Assembly: GCA_028565635.1 (NCBI GenBank)
Contig: JAOXYB010025436.1
Location: 1-15,984, forward strand
Source of the DNA: Phoronis ovalis
Taxonomy: Eukaryota; Phoronida; Phoronidae
Reading direction: 5' to 3'
Length of the DNA stretch: 15,984 nt
The position numbers were made by a program, and so were the translations under genes. Shown one piece after another: positions 1 to 13,512 of the stretch. Position 1 is the first letter of the stretch; every line of letters begins with the position of its first letter. The notes under the pieces are model-generated. The model did no database searches. It saw only the letters and a program-made list of their open reading frames with translations, and had not been told where the DNA came from.

Positions 1-50
1 TATATAGTCTTTTATTGCTGTGTTGTAAACATTTTTAAAATTTATTTTAG

Positions 51-3798
<3,748 letters not shown>

Positions 3799-3882
3799 AC
3801 CAAAGAAATCTTTGTCTTAATTTTGTAATGTTATTCTGCTAAACAGGTTTTGGAACATATATCCCGATGTGATATGGATTAC

Positions 3883-3888
3883 ATTAAA
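3883..3888 (+). terminator. Candidate polyadenylation signal ATTAAA
   Basis: First variant signal after the stop codon, about 85 nt downstream. It would give a very short 3' UTR. Confidence 0.25.
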
Positions 3889-4390
3889 CTTGTCGGATTC
3901 AGTTAGGTAATTCAATGAATGAAACCGAGAGATGTATATACGTGTAAACGGAGAAGGCGGGTTTATTTTTATATTATTTATACAATATTTATTTAAGTAT
4001 ATATATTGGTTTGTATTAGACTGAACTCTCAGCAACAATATATAGATAAACATTAACTAAAATGAGTATTTGTCTCTTTTTAGGGACTTTAATAATTTTT
4101 TCCCGCTGTATTTTAAAAGTATATAAGAGCTAATCTATAAAGATTACAATAATGATGTGCAGAAAACAACCGGGGCACAAATTAAGAGATTTAGTGTATC
4201 ATAGATCTAGACAAGCACCATAAGCAGATATCCTGTCGAACTGTGCTGAAATAAGGGCTAGTAGTGTAACTGGTATAACTTGCAGGTTTCTCTCATTTCC
4301 ACCAGTGCATATAGCTCATGATTCAACATACCATGTATTCACCAAAGTTTACCTGATGGTTGATATTTTTGATTGTCGAAAAGCGGTAAT

Positions 4391-4424
4391 AATATATACA
4401 TAATATATACATAAGTATATACAT
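4391..4424. repeat. Short tandem repeat, unit AATATATACAT
   Basis: Three units of 11, 11 and 12 bases, ending against an AATAAA (4425-4430). It also generates a low-complexity Tyr-rich antisense frame with no protein support. Confidence 0.75.
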
Positions 4425-4430
4425 AATAAA
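4425..4430 (+). terminator. Candidate polyadenylation signal AATAAA
   Basis: Canonical hexamer about 630 nt after the stop, at the end of the AT microsatellite. The repeat context makes chance occurrence likely. Confidence 0.25.
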
Positions 4431-4502
4431 AGCAAGTGCCATTACGACATTTTCCACCAAGTGAATACAATTGCACACATGTTTGTATGTACACGTAAGT
4501 GA

Positions 4503-4508
4503 AATAAA
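4503..4508 (+). terminator. Candidate polyadenylation signal AATAAA (preferred)
   Basis: Canonical hexamer about 705 nt after the stop. It is followed within 15-75 nt by GT/T-rich sequence (TTTTTGAGTGCTTGTTGAG, then TGTGTTATTTTTTGTTGG), the usual arrangement of a downstream element. Confidence 0.4.
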
Positions 4509-5002
4509 TGTTCCGAAGTTTTGATTTTTGAGTGCTTGTTGAGAGGTAGTAACGGTGATATTGTGTTATTTTTTGTTGGATATGACACCTTGTTTTTAAA
4601 GACACGACATTTTTAAAATATTTATAAGTACTATATATTTTCAACCTGAATATTTTTATATGCAATGAAATGCAAGACATTGTATTTATTATTTATTTAA
4701 TATATTATTATGATATTACCCTCCGAAAAAATGATTGTAACTTTTGTATGTTTGAAGTGCTGAGTTATTTACTTGTTAAAATTAATCTTAACCAAATGTA
4801 TAACATATCACAGTGTTTATTTTTTCATGGTGTGGTTTACGTGGTTAATTATGTTTCTACTGTTTAGAAACGTAAAAATTCCCAAAATGAAACCATCATA
4901 ATGTTGTAGTGCTAAGTTTGTAGTTTATGTTTACGAGATACGTGATTTTTTTCCAACAAGGGTCCATTAATCTGTATTATTGAAATGCAACATAGTTTAT
5001 TC

Positions 5003-5008
5003 AATAAA
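5003..5008 (+). terminator. Candidate distal polyadenylation signal AATAAA
   Basis: Canonical hexamer followed by GTGTTCATT. It would give a 3' UTR of about 1.2 kb. Confidence 0.25.
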
Positions 5009-5010
5009 AG

Positions 5011-5582
5011 TGTTCATTAAACTAGGTACTCTTGGAAAACTTGTTAACAGTTTTCAAGAGTGGTAAAGTAGATGTGTAAATATCAAAGAATGAAAATAGG
5101 ATTTATAGTCGTTATCAGTTAACAAACAGTATGCCGAATAAAAAGATTCCGTGCAATAAGATAGAGGGAATTCATCTAGTTAAAGTAACTGGGCTTAGCG
5201 ATAAAACATATGTACTATAATTTATTTTGTAATTTAATTTAATATATTATGAAATTACAGCTTGTAAACATTGTTAAAACTTTGAAAAGAATTATTTGCT
5301 TCTATATGACGAAACGGTAATTTAACTAAAAGGTTATAAAGTCAAAATATATACTATGATCGCATCCTTTTAATTAATGTATTGGCCTGGCTAAGGGGCT
5401 TGTTCCTGATGGTTCCAAGATATCAAAGTTCTAGCTATTCTTGGTTAGGGTTAAGGTAAGCACATTTCGGAAACCACATTAACATGTTCTGCACGATCGC
5501 TGGATCAAGATTTAAGAATATAAATGTGCATATTTATGAATCATTGTTACATTTTTACATTGAATGTGTTGTATATACATAT
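5011..5582. other. AT-rich intergenic DNA, nothing identified
   Basis: No open frame, RNA gene or repeat that I can support. TGGCTAAGGGG at 5389 resembles a tRNA A box, but no properly spaced B box follows. Confidence 0.6.
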
Positions 5583-5622
5583 GCGTTAAAATATAATTAT
5601 AAGCGTTAAAATATAAATATAT
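5583..5622. repeat. 20-bp tandem repeat, two copies
   Basis: GCGTTAAAATATAA is followed by six variable A/T bases, then repeated 20 bp later. Confidence 0.75.
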
Positions 5623-6412
5623 GCAAATTGCGTTATTTTTATGACACTACCCCCTAAATTGCTTGGTTATTTCAGTGCGAGAATTCACTCCGCATTTTAA
5701 ATTTCGCTTAAATATATTTACCTCATGAAAGAAACCAAAGTAAAATTCAGATTACGACAACAGTAGAGACTATACACATCCCGGGGGTACTTTTCGAAAC
5801 GTTTGGTAAGCATATGAGGCCCAGGGTAAAAACATTGACCCACCAGAAAATAAAGATCACCAAAACTATACCATATAATAAAGAAAAATAGGCAAAAAGT
5901 ATACCTCCCTGTATACCCTGTTATAAATAGCTCCGAAATATAAAATTTGCGGTAAATGCACTTACAATTTAAATATCCTGTGGTAAATACCTTACAAAAT
6001 TGGTACAGATTTTATTTTGCAAATGTACCAATGAGAAAAAGATACTCTGTAGTAAATAAGGCTTTTGAAAATATGAAACACGTTACATTGTGGTAAATGA
6101 TATAATTATGCGCAAGAGTTTAAGAAAAAGGAACTATGTATTGGGTGGCAGGTGTATGTAGTGACTTTGAATGACAGTGCCCAATGCTACATATACCTTA
6201 TAATCCAATGCAAAGCAGTATCTAAAATTAAGCTTCAACTCCGGATCCAGTAGAATTATTTTGAACTGGTAAAAACAGGCGCCGTTGTTTTAATACGCGA
6301 CTCTCGATGCTTAACTAAAGAAAAACAGTTTCATGTGGCATAAAAGCAGTCGAGGTGTTGATTTTGCTTTGATCTTTTACATTTTAAATTAGTTATTTTT
6401 TAATCTTCCTAG
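5623..6412. other. Intergenic DNA with a short inverted repeat and spaced GTAAAT motifs
   Basis: A perfect 8-bp inverted pair ATTGGTAC/GTACCAAT (5999-6006 and 6025-6032) lies among four spaced copies of a GTGGTAAAT-like motif (near 5951, 5982, 6051, 6092). The motif spacing is irregular and may be chance. No gene is seen. Confidence 0.45.
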
Positions 6413-6730
6413 GTCAAAGATCTGGGAATGGTTTCTCGAAATTTACCGTATCTTAACGATGCGCTTAATTTTAGACTTGCCCAACATACACTTAAGGGGT
6501 GGGTGGGTTTTTCAAGCTTACGACATGCGTCTTAGTCAAGATAAGTATCATTATCATAAAAATTGATGATTAATTTATTAAAATATCAAATACATCTTCT
6601 TATAAACAATTAGACTGCAGGTAGAGATTGTTTCATAAACGATTCACCCGTTAGTGATGTACGTATATATGTTAAGGTAGCAAATATTGTAATAAGATAA
6701 TGGAAATGAAGTTCAGTGACATTCCAGATT

Positions 6731-6790
6731 AAACAGCATTGAACAATACTGATTAGCACTAAACATCACTAAACAACATTGAACTGAGCA
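6731..6790. repeat. 10-bp minisatellite, left block (six units)
   Basis: Six consecutive decamers fit the consensus RAACANYAYT, for example AAACAGCATT, GAACAATACT, AAACATCACT, AAACAACATT; the last, GAACTGAGCA, is the most diverged. The same unit resumes at 7057. Confidence 0.8.
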
Positions 6791-7055
6791 TAGACTCTTC
6801 TCATGCATGGCTGTTCCAGTCTCCTCCCCTAATACTACATGTGCAAACCAAGCATACAATTGTAACAAACTTATCAAAATTAAAATATAGTATAATACAG
6901 GTACTCAAAAGGTTCTTTTTCTAAAATTTTGTTTCCTGATTTTTTAAAGTCAGATAAACCTTTATTTATAGTGTAATTGATTAGTAGTTTGCACCTGTAT
7001 ACAAACAGGAAGTAGAGGGTAAATCAACTGATGGGATAGTTGTGAGAAGACTCTA
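6791..7055. mobile_element. Possible small insertion with short inverted ends
   Basis: A 265-bp segment separates two blocks of the same minisatellite. It begins TAGACTCTTCTCA and ends TGAGAAGACTCTA, an inverted pair matching at 12 of 13 bases. No open frame lies inside. No clear target-site duplication is visible, so it may be an insertion, or the inverted ends may be chance within a longer compound repeat. Confidence 0.35.
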
Positions 7056-7056
7056 T

Positions 7057-7090
7057 TACTGAACATTACTGAATAACACTAAACAATACT
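7057..7090. repeat. 10-bp minisatellite, right block (three and a half units)
   Basis: The decamers GAACATTACT, GAATAACACT and AAACAATACT follow a partial unit. They share the consensus and strand of the block at 6731-6790. Confidence 0.75.
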
Positions 7091-7809
7091 CTCCTATTTA
7101 AAACAATAGCTAGCCATGGGGTGAAAAATAAAATACAATATAAAAGTCAGAATACGAAAAGACAAATTATTTGAGCAAACATTTAAGATACATTTAATAA
7201 AAAGGAGTTTAAAAATCAATGATTCCCGTTTTGTGTTTATAAATTGTCATTGCAGAAATTCATATTTGCAACTCTTACACTGTAAGTTCTTTATTAGCTA
7301 CAAAAAAAGGAATAGGAAAACTTTCATTTTCCCTATTAAGATGATATTTAATTTCGATAAGATAAATTAATGTCATTTTAAACTCACAGCAAATGCTAAG
7401 GTTAACGTTAACACCATCAATCAATGACGACAATGACATAATGTAACTTTCCTATGTCATGCCAAATTTATGACCTATGTTAAATAAAATATAACTTTTA
7501 CGATTTTACACGGAGTAACTTTTATTTCAGCAATATTACATGAAATGACGTTTTATGGCCATCAACAAATAAACCTTTTTTACAAAGCCAAGTGCTATCG
7601 TTTTGCTGCTAACTGCTTACTAACAGGTATCAGATATCTGTAAAATCGCATTGTAAACATAAGTTGCCATCCATCATACCAGACTATATCTGTACTTCAA
7701 CATAATGTTATACTGATTATTAGTGATTCGCAGTTTTTTCTTCATTAATAATTAATTGACTTCCAGAATTTTGACCATTGTACAATATATAAACACTTTT
7801 TATCTCATG
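7091..7809. other. AT-rich intergenic DNA
   Basis: Contains a perfect 12-bp palindrome GTTAACGTTAAC (7401-7412). No gene or larger repeat is seen. Confidence 0.6.
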
Positions 7810-7883
7810 AACGAACTGGTCAAGACATCCAGTTATTTACCTATCTAACGAACTGGTCAAGACATCCAGTTATTTACCTATTT
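7810..7883. repeat. 37-bp tandem duplication
   Basis: Two head-to-tail 37-bp copies (7810-7846, 7847-7883) differ at one base. Each begins AACGAACTGGTCAAGACATC and contains the inverted pair ACTGG/CCAGT separated by nine bases, so each copy could form a small hairpin. The near identity implies a recent duplication or homogenisation. Confidence 0.95.
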
Positions 7884-9316
7884 ACTAGCTTCTGAAGTAA
7901 GCTCTTGCACCTGATGTTCAAGGTTCATTCTTTCTTTCTTTATAAATACTTCATAATCATTAATTATTAAAAAAAGTCTGAATTACAATCTTGAAACCTG
8001 TGTTGTGTTTTAGTCAATTCCACTGTTACAGTATATCAATAATATATGAAGATGCTTTCTTGTAACAAACTATTAAAGGTAACTATCGATGAGTTTACTC
8101 AGATTGCCGCTGGCAGAACAGGCTATGAATGTTGGAATCAATCTGACTACAGAATGCATTCATAAAATTGAAAATTAACTTTAAAATGTTAAATTCTGAT
8201 TCCAAGTGTACAAGATGTCCCCAAGTCCCGCTTTTAAAAATGACTCCATTCGGACTTGAAATGGTAAGCGCGAAATTAACTGGACATGGATTAAAACGTA
8301 AATTGTAAGTCATCTCATTTTCAAATGACTTTTACCCATTTAATTTTTATGTTTTAATTTTATTTCATAATACATCGGTCACACATCTTATTAATAAATG
8401 GCAGAACAGCAATAAATAGTTTAAACTAATAATATAAATATCACCAAAGATTATAAATGGAATAAGGCAACGACAAAAAGATGTGATATAGATGATATGT
8501 GATTAATTCTGTCTTTATACAATATAAAGAAATGATGGATCGATCGTGTGTTAAACAAAAACCCACATAAACTGTTTTGTATATAAACTACAATAACAAC
8601 GCTAATCCCAATGCTACAGGTAACAAACTATTGGTTTCCTACATTTTCCTTCTTTATTCCTTTCTTTTCCCTTTTTCTTCCATCCATTACTACATGCTCT
8701 CAGTTGCCAGCAACCTTAATCTCGAAAACAGTTAGAAGTATGCTTCTTAAAGTATGACAACCTTGGAGTATTTATTTCCCCAGGGAAGCCATTTCAAAAT
8801 GCAATAACTTTATTTCGAATAATAAACTATTTCAATACCAACCACTAGTATTTCTGCAATCCGTTGTTTTGGATCGCCTATCAATACAGAGCAGTGTAGA
8901 CTGACACCCAATCTTTAAAATGTTAAACAAGAATACTGTATATATGTAGCAAAGTAAAAGTTAGTGTCTGATTAGCCTTCCCATAATCTTTCTCATTACA
9001 GTGTACAACCTCCCCCCCCTTTGATTAGAATAGAATTTTTTTTGACGTTAGCACTTATTCTGGGCGTATTGTTACAATAGGAGTGGAAATAATTTCCTTT
9101 TTTTTTCTTTTTTCCTTGTCAATTTTTTTCTAGCAGCACGGAGACGTTTCAGCGACCTCAAAACACCACACACGCACCCCCCTTTTGAAAAAGTGTCTGA
9201 CGGGCCTAGATTAGCCAGTGGACTAAAGTCTTAGTAGTTTGGCAATAATTTCCGAATCGAATTCATCAAGCTGTGAATGATTTCGTATGCACACTTCAAT
9301 GAAACTGCATCTAAAA
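7884..9316. other. Intergenic DNA with pyrimidine tracts, no established gene
   Basis: Long polypyrimidine runs lie at about 8643-8687 and 9094-9131, the second ending TTTCTAG like a splice acceptor. A GC-richer patch follows at 9134-9215. Short open stretches exist on both strands (for example 8046-8165 +, 39 codons from ATG; 8095-8313 -, 72 codons), but I recognise neither and such lengths are expected by chance. The transposon remnant starting at 9317 may extend upstream into this stretch. Confidence 0.4.
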
Positions 9317-9718
9317 ATGAATAGTATTTTAAGTGCTGGTGGAGGGCGATACTTACTGTTTAATAAGAATGGTTTAAGCGATGATCGCAACATGTAAAAA
9401 GACCACATTTTCACCAATCTTCTGCTTGCAAGATGTAACCGTTGCTGAATTTGGAGTACCGTCACCAATTGATCAACAATGGAAAGCTGATTGTGGTGGA
9501 CAACTTGTACCAACTAATAATTATAAGGCCCAATTCGAAAAAGGGTAGAAAGGGTTTGGTCAGTTGTTAATGCATGAAAGGGTGTGTACGGAATTGTCCA
9601 TGTGGAAAAGAAAAACTGCCGTGCATGCACAAAAAGCATGTTGTAGTTTTACTTATGAACACATTTTCACAACAGTTTTAACGTATCATTTGAAGATGAT
9701 GCTGATGTTGACGATTAG
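9317..9718 (+). pseudogene. Decayed C-terminal remnant of a transposon-type protein with a Cys-rich tail
   Basis: Three reading frames, taken piece by piece, give one coherent C-terminus. First, 9317-9394 reads ILSAGGGRYLLFNKNG followed by a stop, and the same frame continues as FTNLLLARCNRC. Second, 9428-9545 contains VAEFGVPSPIDQQWKADCGG then QLVP. Third, 9535-9624 contains GLVSC-stop-CMKGC-VRNCPCGKEKLPC, a C-x-C-x3-C-x3-C-x-C-x6-C cluster. Last, 9677-9718 reads FNVSFEDDADVDD-stop, an acidic tail. From memory, multicopy proteins in cnidarians, molluscs and insects end in this order: an AGxxxxxxLY block, LPPTxxAxxxHxxR, a GWxxxxGxLxP block, a CxCxxxC cluster, then an acidic end. I infer an inactive fragment with at least two frame shifts and several stops. 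The upstream limit is unknown. Confidence 0.5.
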
Positions 9719-10552
9719 GAATAGACAAGTATTATGGTATTAAGGTTGGTTGTTGAAGAATATATTATATACTTGCTGGTTGAACATGTATATTTTATTC
9801 CTGGATAAAAATATGGATTCGTAATATATAAATGTACATATGTTAGTAGTGAAAAGACAATCATCGCATTTAACCACAAAATATGCAACATAAGTAAGGC
9901 ATAAATAAACTTGTTAAACACATATATGGATGCTTTGGTATTGGTTGCCATTTTAGATGACGGGCAAGTTGGAGCTATCTTCGTTCGTGTTCATTTATAT
10001 GCGAATTATAGAGTCATCTAATTGCTTAAATTAAATATATATCTTGTAATGTTCAAACTTCAACACATGTTTGTAAACAATTAGCAGGATCAAACATTGT
10101 TTAGATAACTTGCTATATGATGTAAAAGAAAGGTGAATAACTTACTGCAAACTCTGTAGTACACTATCACGGCACTATCTGTATAAGTTTGATTTAATTG
10201 TTATTTATTTTGTGATAATTCAGCGTAACAGAACCATTATTTCTATAACAAGAACTAACGAATGATACCGACAACAAATGCAACAGAAATTTCGAAAATG
10301 TGGACACCTAACAGTAGACTCCTGTTATTTTACTAAAAGTACACATGTCCCTTTATAATGTTCCGAAGCGCGGCTCACAGTCCACAAAATACATTGCAAT
10401 GTTTATTCATTTTACTTGCTGTAACATTTTACACATGTTGCTAACACGTTTGATAATAAATCTTAAATAATATATATTGTAAAACTACTTTTCTATTTAC
10501 TTTTTGGTCGTAAATAGCAGTTTTTGAATGGACCTCATAGAATGTGTAGCAT
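9719..10552. other. AT-rich intergenic DNA
   Basis: No repeat or RNA is seen. A 78-codon antisense frame (9951-9715) starts at ATG in a good Kozak setting (AAAATGG) and has one hydrophobic stretch, but I found no homology cue and its composition is that of the AT-rich background. Confidence 0.5.
10544..10552. repeat. Target-site duplication, left
   Basis: GTGTAGCAT, identical to 10926-10934 on the other side of element copy 1. Confidence 0.8.
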
Positions 10553-10925
10553 TACACTAATGTTAGTCGGCTCTGTAATTTAAGATAATAATGTGTAATT
10601 TTTTTTTCTAAAAAATAATTTTCTTAAAAAGTCATTCAAAAGATTTGTCTAAACATTTAATGTAAAGGAGAAAATAATCTGGCAGTCTTAGCTTTGAATT
10701 TGAAGGAGAAAAATATATAAGAAACATATATAAAGCATAAACATACAGTAGATCATGTAAATATATGATACCGTATTCAACTTTAAGCATTATAAACAAT
10801 TTGTGCAGGCAAAATTGCAGGGAGCTTAACAGTTTATTCTCGCAACTGTTTTATGTATTTTAGTATACTATAATGCATTTATTAAAAAACTCCAATCAAT
10901 ATTTGTAACGACTGATGTCAGTCTA
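10553..10925 (+). mobile_element. MITE-like element, copy 1 (complete, with 9-bp target duplication)
   Basis: A 373-bp non-coding element flanked by the 9-bp direct repeat GTGTAGCAT (10544-10552 and 10926-10934). Its ends form 17-bp imperfect inverted repeats, TACACTAATGTTAGTCG and, on the reverse strand, TAGACTGACATCAGTCG (12 of 17 match). Each end is itself a palindrome around TG: ACTAA-TG-TTAGT (10556-10567) and GACTGA-TG-TCAGTC (10910-10923). The body is closely matched by the reversed copy at 12999-13354. About 40 bp near 10770-10810 are absent from that copy. A 9-bp duplication would suit a Mutator-like element; the superfamily is not established. Confidence 0.85.
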
Positions 10926-10934
10926 GTGTAGCAT
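10926..10934. repeat. Target-site duplication, right
   Basis: GTGTAGCAT, the partner of 10544-10552, abutting the right end of element copy 1. Confidence 0.8.
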
Positions 10935-12004
10935 ATATAAAAAGTAATTGCTGAAAATTTTATTTTATATCACAAAATTGACTATGACTATAGTCTTTTT
11001 GTCAGAATATGATTTGTAATTTAATCAACATATTTTTAACATATTATATTGATATTACCAGCATTGCTCTAAAATACATGTCACCTCAGAAAACGTGACG
11101 CAGCGTGTTCGCTACCCACCTGACAATATGGACAACAGCCTCCGATATTCTTAACCTACGTGAAATTCCCTATCCAGTAAAACCAAATGTGGAAGGATAT
11201 ACCAGGGGTGTTACGAAATTCGATTTCTAGAGGCTTTTCTGCAATTCTCTCCTATTGGATCATTATAAGTGTATTTATTGATATCGTTATGAAATGTTAT
11301 AAAGCAACCGTACATATATGTACACTTGTAAACAGTAAACATATTATAAACGTCCTTAATATCTTATTATTAACTTTTTTAACACAAATCCAACCACCTG
11401 AGTGAATCAATTTATATTTATAAAATATATTTTAAGTTTAGACCCTTGCTGTATTTTTTTTTTTTTGTTAAAATGTGTTATTTTTAATTTTCTTAAAATC
11501 ATGCAATATTTAAATACTACCAAATTGAGTTTATATACAAGTTTCGACCCCTATATAAATTTCTATAGTTTTAGAACAATTTATTTAGTAAATTTATAAG
11601 ATATATAGTCTGTGTTAGAGACTACAAATATATATACTTGTACAGGTATTACAGGTATTCAGAGCGACAAAATCAATTGCAACAATAATTAAATATATAT
11701 ATTTCCTTTTATAATGCGCAGTGTATATATTCAGGGCACGTATTGTTATTGAATATTTAGGCAACACAATACACACCTTAATTCAACCACAACATTAACC
11801 ATAAAAATCAGAATTTTCTCATCGAATATTAACAAAAATCCGGATATGAATAATAATAAAACAAATTGTGATATCACCGAAGTGTTCTCCACAAAAAACT
11901 TATCATGTACTTCTTCAGGACACCAATGAACTTTAATACATAAACTTTGTATTATATATCAACATTTTTTCTATCAATGTTTGGGATTTACATAAATAAT
12001 ATCA
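10935..12004. other. AT-rich intergenic DNA between inverted element copies
   Basis: A GC-richer island at about 11080-11150 follows an acceptor-like TTACCAG and stays open for 30 codons to TAA (11062-11154), including SENVTQRVRYPPDNMD. It could be an orphan exon, but there is no partner exon. The rest is AT-rich with a long T run near 11453-11466 and no recognisable gene. Confidence 0.4.
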
Positions 12005-12228
12005 TTGGCCTATATTTTATGGAGAACATCGGCCTATTGTCATTTTTTGAAAAGCATTCCCCAATCTTGATTGTGATTGGCTGAAAGTATAACAACGTCA
12101 CAATATTGCGCAAGCTGCAAAAAACAACACCCTTCTCTGCTTGAACGACCGTCAGTTGAAGTCGTCTTTGACAGTGGATATTTGGTGATTACGTTATCTT
12201 GTCTACAGCTGTAATACGAAGCAAAAAG
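12005..12228 (+). promoter_or_regulatory. Promoter-like patch with CCAAT boxes
   Basis: Two CCAAT boxes in opposite orientation form a perfect pair CCAATC/GATTGG (12061-12066, 12075-12080), with a third ATTGG at 12005. A CRE half-site ACGTCA (12095-12100) and the palindrome TTGCGCAA (12106-12113, C/EBP-like) follow within 35 bp. Downstream sequence is GC-richer and ends AAAAAG|GTGATG (about 12228), which could be the donor of a non-coding first exon. This is inferred from motif clustering alone; no gene is seen downstream in the window. Confidence 0.25.
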
Positions 12229-12998
12229 GTGATGTTAACATATGTTTAATATACGTTTTTATCAGTTTAACGTTTATTTGCCTAAAATAGCACATGAAAA
12301 GTGCTAATGATAGGTCAAACTATTCAATAGCTTATGTATGTAAAACAAGGCGGATCATAGTTTCATCGTAAAAATATAATGCTACCATCATATAATAACA
12401 GCTATGTGTATGTACTAAAAGCAACTTAGGGTTGTTCGAAATATATTTTAAAGACAATGTATGCTAAAAATAAAATTTACCAGGATATTTTAACAGTCTT
12501 CTTAGCAGAAATACCATGCCAATACAGAAATATCCAGTCCAATATCCAGACGCTGTAAATTTGAGACCTTGATTATTTATTTACTGACTCCGTCACAAAG
12601 CCACAGTTGCTTACTAACCTTTTGCAAGTATAATAACATTTACTGTTGGTATTGCGAGCTTATCCAAGCTTATCCCGGAGTTGATGTTATTAACTTGCTT
12701 TGCATATTTTGCTGTAGGATTCTGTAGTAAATTAAGGGCTTTATTTTTTATTTAGTGACTAGAATATTATATATGAACGGTATAGAACTCAAGGGCCGTA
12801 ATGACGAAAATCCGGCCTAAAACTAATTGAAATTTATAATGCATCGATCCTATATGTGCTGTTTAACACTATACCTGCACTAATACTATAAGCAAATATG
12901 TCTTCACATGACCTCTATAATATTAGCTCTCTAGCTGATTTTTATATTTAGCATTTGAACATAGCACAAGCATACCAATAACCGAATACGTTAATAGA
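12229..12998. other. AT-rich intergenic DNA
   Basis: Nothing identified. If the patch upstream is a real promoter, this would be first-intron sequence of a gene lying beyond the window. Confidence 0.5.
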
Positions 12999-13354
12999 AG
13001 AACTAACCTCAGTCGTTAGAAACATTGATTGGAAGTTTTTTAATAAGTGCATTATAGTACTAAAATACATAAAACAGTTGCTAGAATAAACTGGTAAGCT
13101 CTCTGCAATTTTGTGCACTATCATATGTTTATGTGGTCTACTGTATGTTTATGCTTTATATATGTTTCTAACTGTGTAAAGCTAGGAGTACCATATATTT
13201 TTCTCCTTTAAATTCAAAGCTTATTGTCAGATTATTTTGTCTTTTACATTAAATTTTTAGACAAACCTTTTAAATGACTTTTTAGGAAAATTTACTTTTT
13301 GCAATTTTTTTTTTCACATTATCTTAAATTACAGAGCCGACTAACATATAAGAC
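12999..13354 (-). mobile_element. MITE-like element, copy 2 (reverse orientation)
   Basis: Read on the minus strand, this copy follows copy 1 nearly base for base: GTTAGTCGGCTCTGTAATTT at its start, GAAACATATATAAAGCATAA in the middle and CAACTGTTTTATGTATTTTA near the end. It lacks about 40 bp present in copy 1 and has about 24 bp of its own (around 13165-13190). The end at 12999 keeps AGAACTAACCTCAGTCG. The other end (about 13338-13354) is eroded, and no clean target duplication remains (TTAATAGAAG against CTAATTATGAAG at best). Confidence 0.85.
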
Positions 13355-13512
13355 TAATTATGAAGTCGTGTGTAGAATTTGGTATTGCAAAAGCCACTGT
13401 AGTTGTTGTAGTTGTACATAAACGAATATTTTATGGACTAATTTTAAAGGAGCGGCTCTTATAAATTTAGTATCCGGGTTCAGCATATTAAGTACTCTGT
13501 GATGCGCTACTG
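13355..13512. other. Short intergenic spacer
   Basis: No feature seen. Confidence 0.6.

Larger units (their letters stand above)
3799..4530 (+). other. Probable 3' UTR of the RTK gene
   Basis: The sequence after the TGA stop is AT-rich with no coding signal on either strand. The end is uncertain. I place it about 20 nt after the AATAAA at 4503 because a GT- and T-rich stretch follows (about 4517-4580), as expected downstream of a cleavage site. Use of an earlier or later signal is equally possible. Confidence 0.4.

Noticed and set aside
4339-4680. Antisense 113-codon frame
   Set aside because: It overlaps the probable 3' UTR, has Tyr/Ile repeats produced by the AT microsatellite at 4391-4424, and has no domain.
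5389-5420. tRNA-like A box TGGCTAAGGGG followed by GGTTCCAAG
   Set aside because: The boxes are only about 21 bp apart, there is no cloverleaf, and the B box is poor.
5444-5456. Telomere-like TTAGGGTTAAGG
   Set aside because: A single imperfect pair, not an array.
5951-6098. Four GTGGTAAAT-like motifs, possible tandem repeat
   Set aside because: Spacing is irregular (31, 69 and 41 bp) and the intervening sequence does not align.
8095-8313. Open frames on both strands around 8046-8313
   Set aside because: Lengths are within chance at this composition; neither strand gives a recognisable motif.
9094-9233. Strong pyrimidine tract and TTTCTAG followed by 33 open codons
   Set aside because: The peptide resembles nothing I know and lies next to transposon debris; many acceptor-like sites occur in this DNA.
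9357-9513. An antisense exon with TTATTAG acceptor and GTAAGT donor, phase-compatible with an antisense frame ending at 8095
   Set aside because: The plus strand of the same bases shows the Cys-rich transposon-protein order, so the antisense frame is most likely a shadow. I recognised no family in it.
9715-9951. Antisense 78-codon frame with good Kozak start and a hydrophobic stretch
   Set aside because: AT-rich DNA readily gives Ile/Leu/Tyr-rich frames; no partner exon in phase and no family cue.
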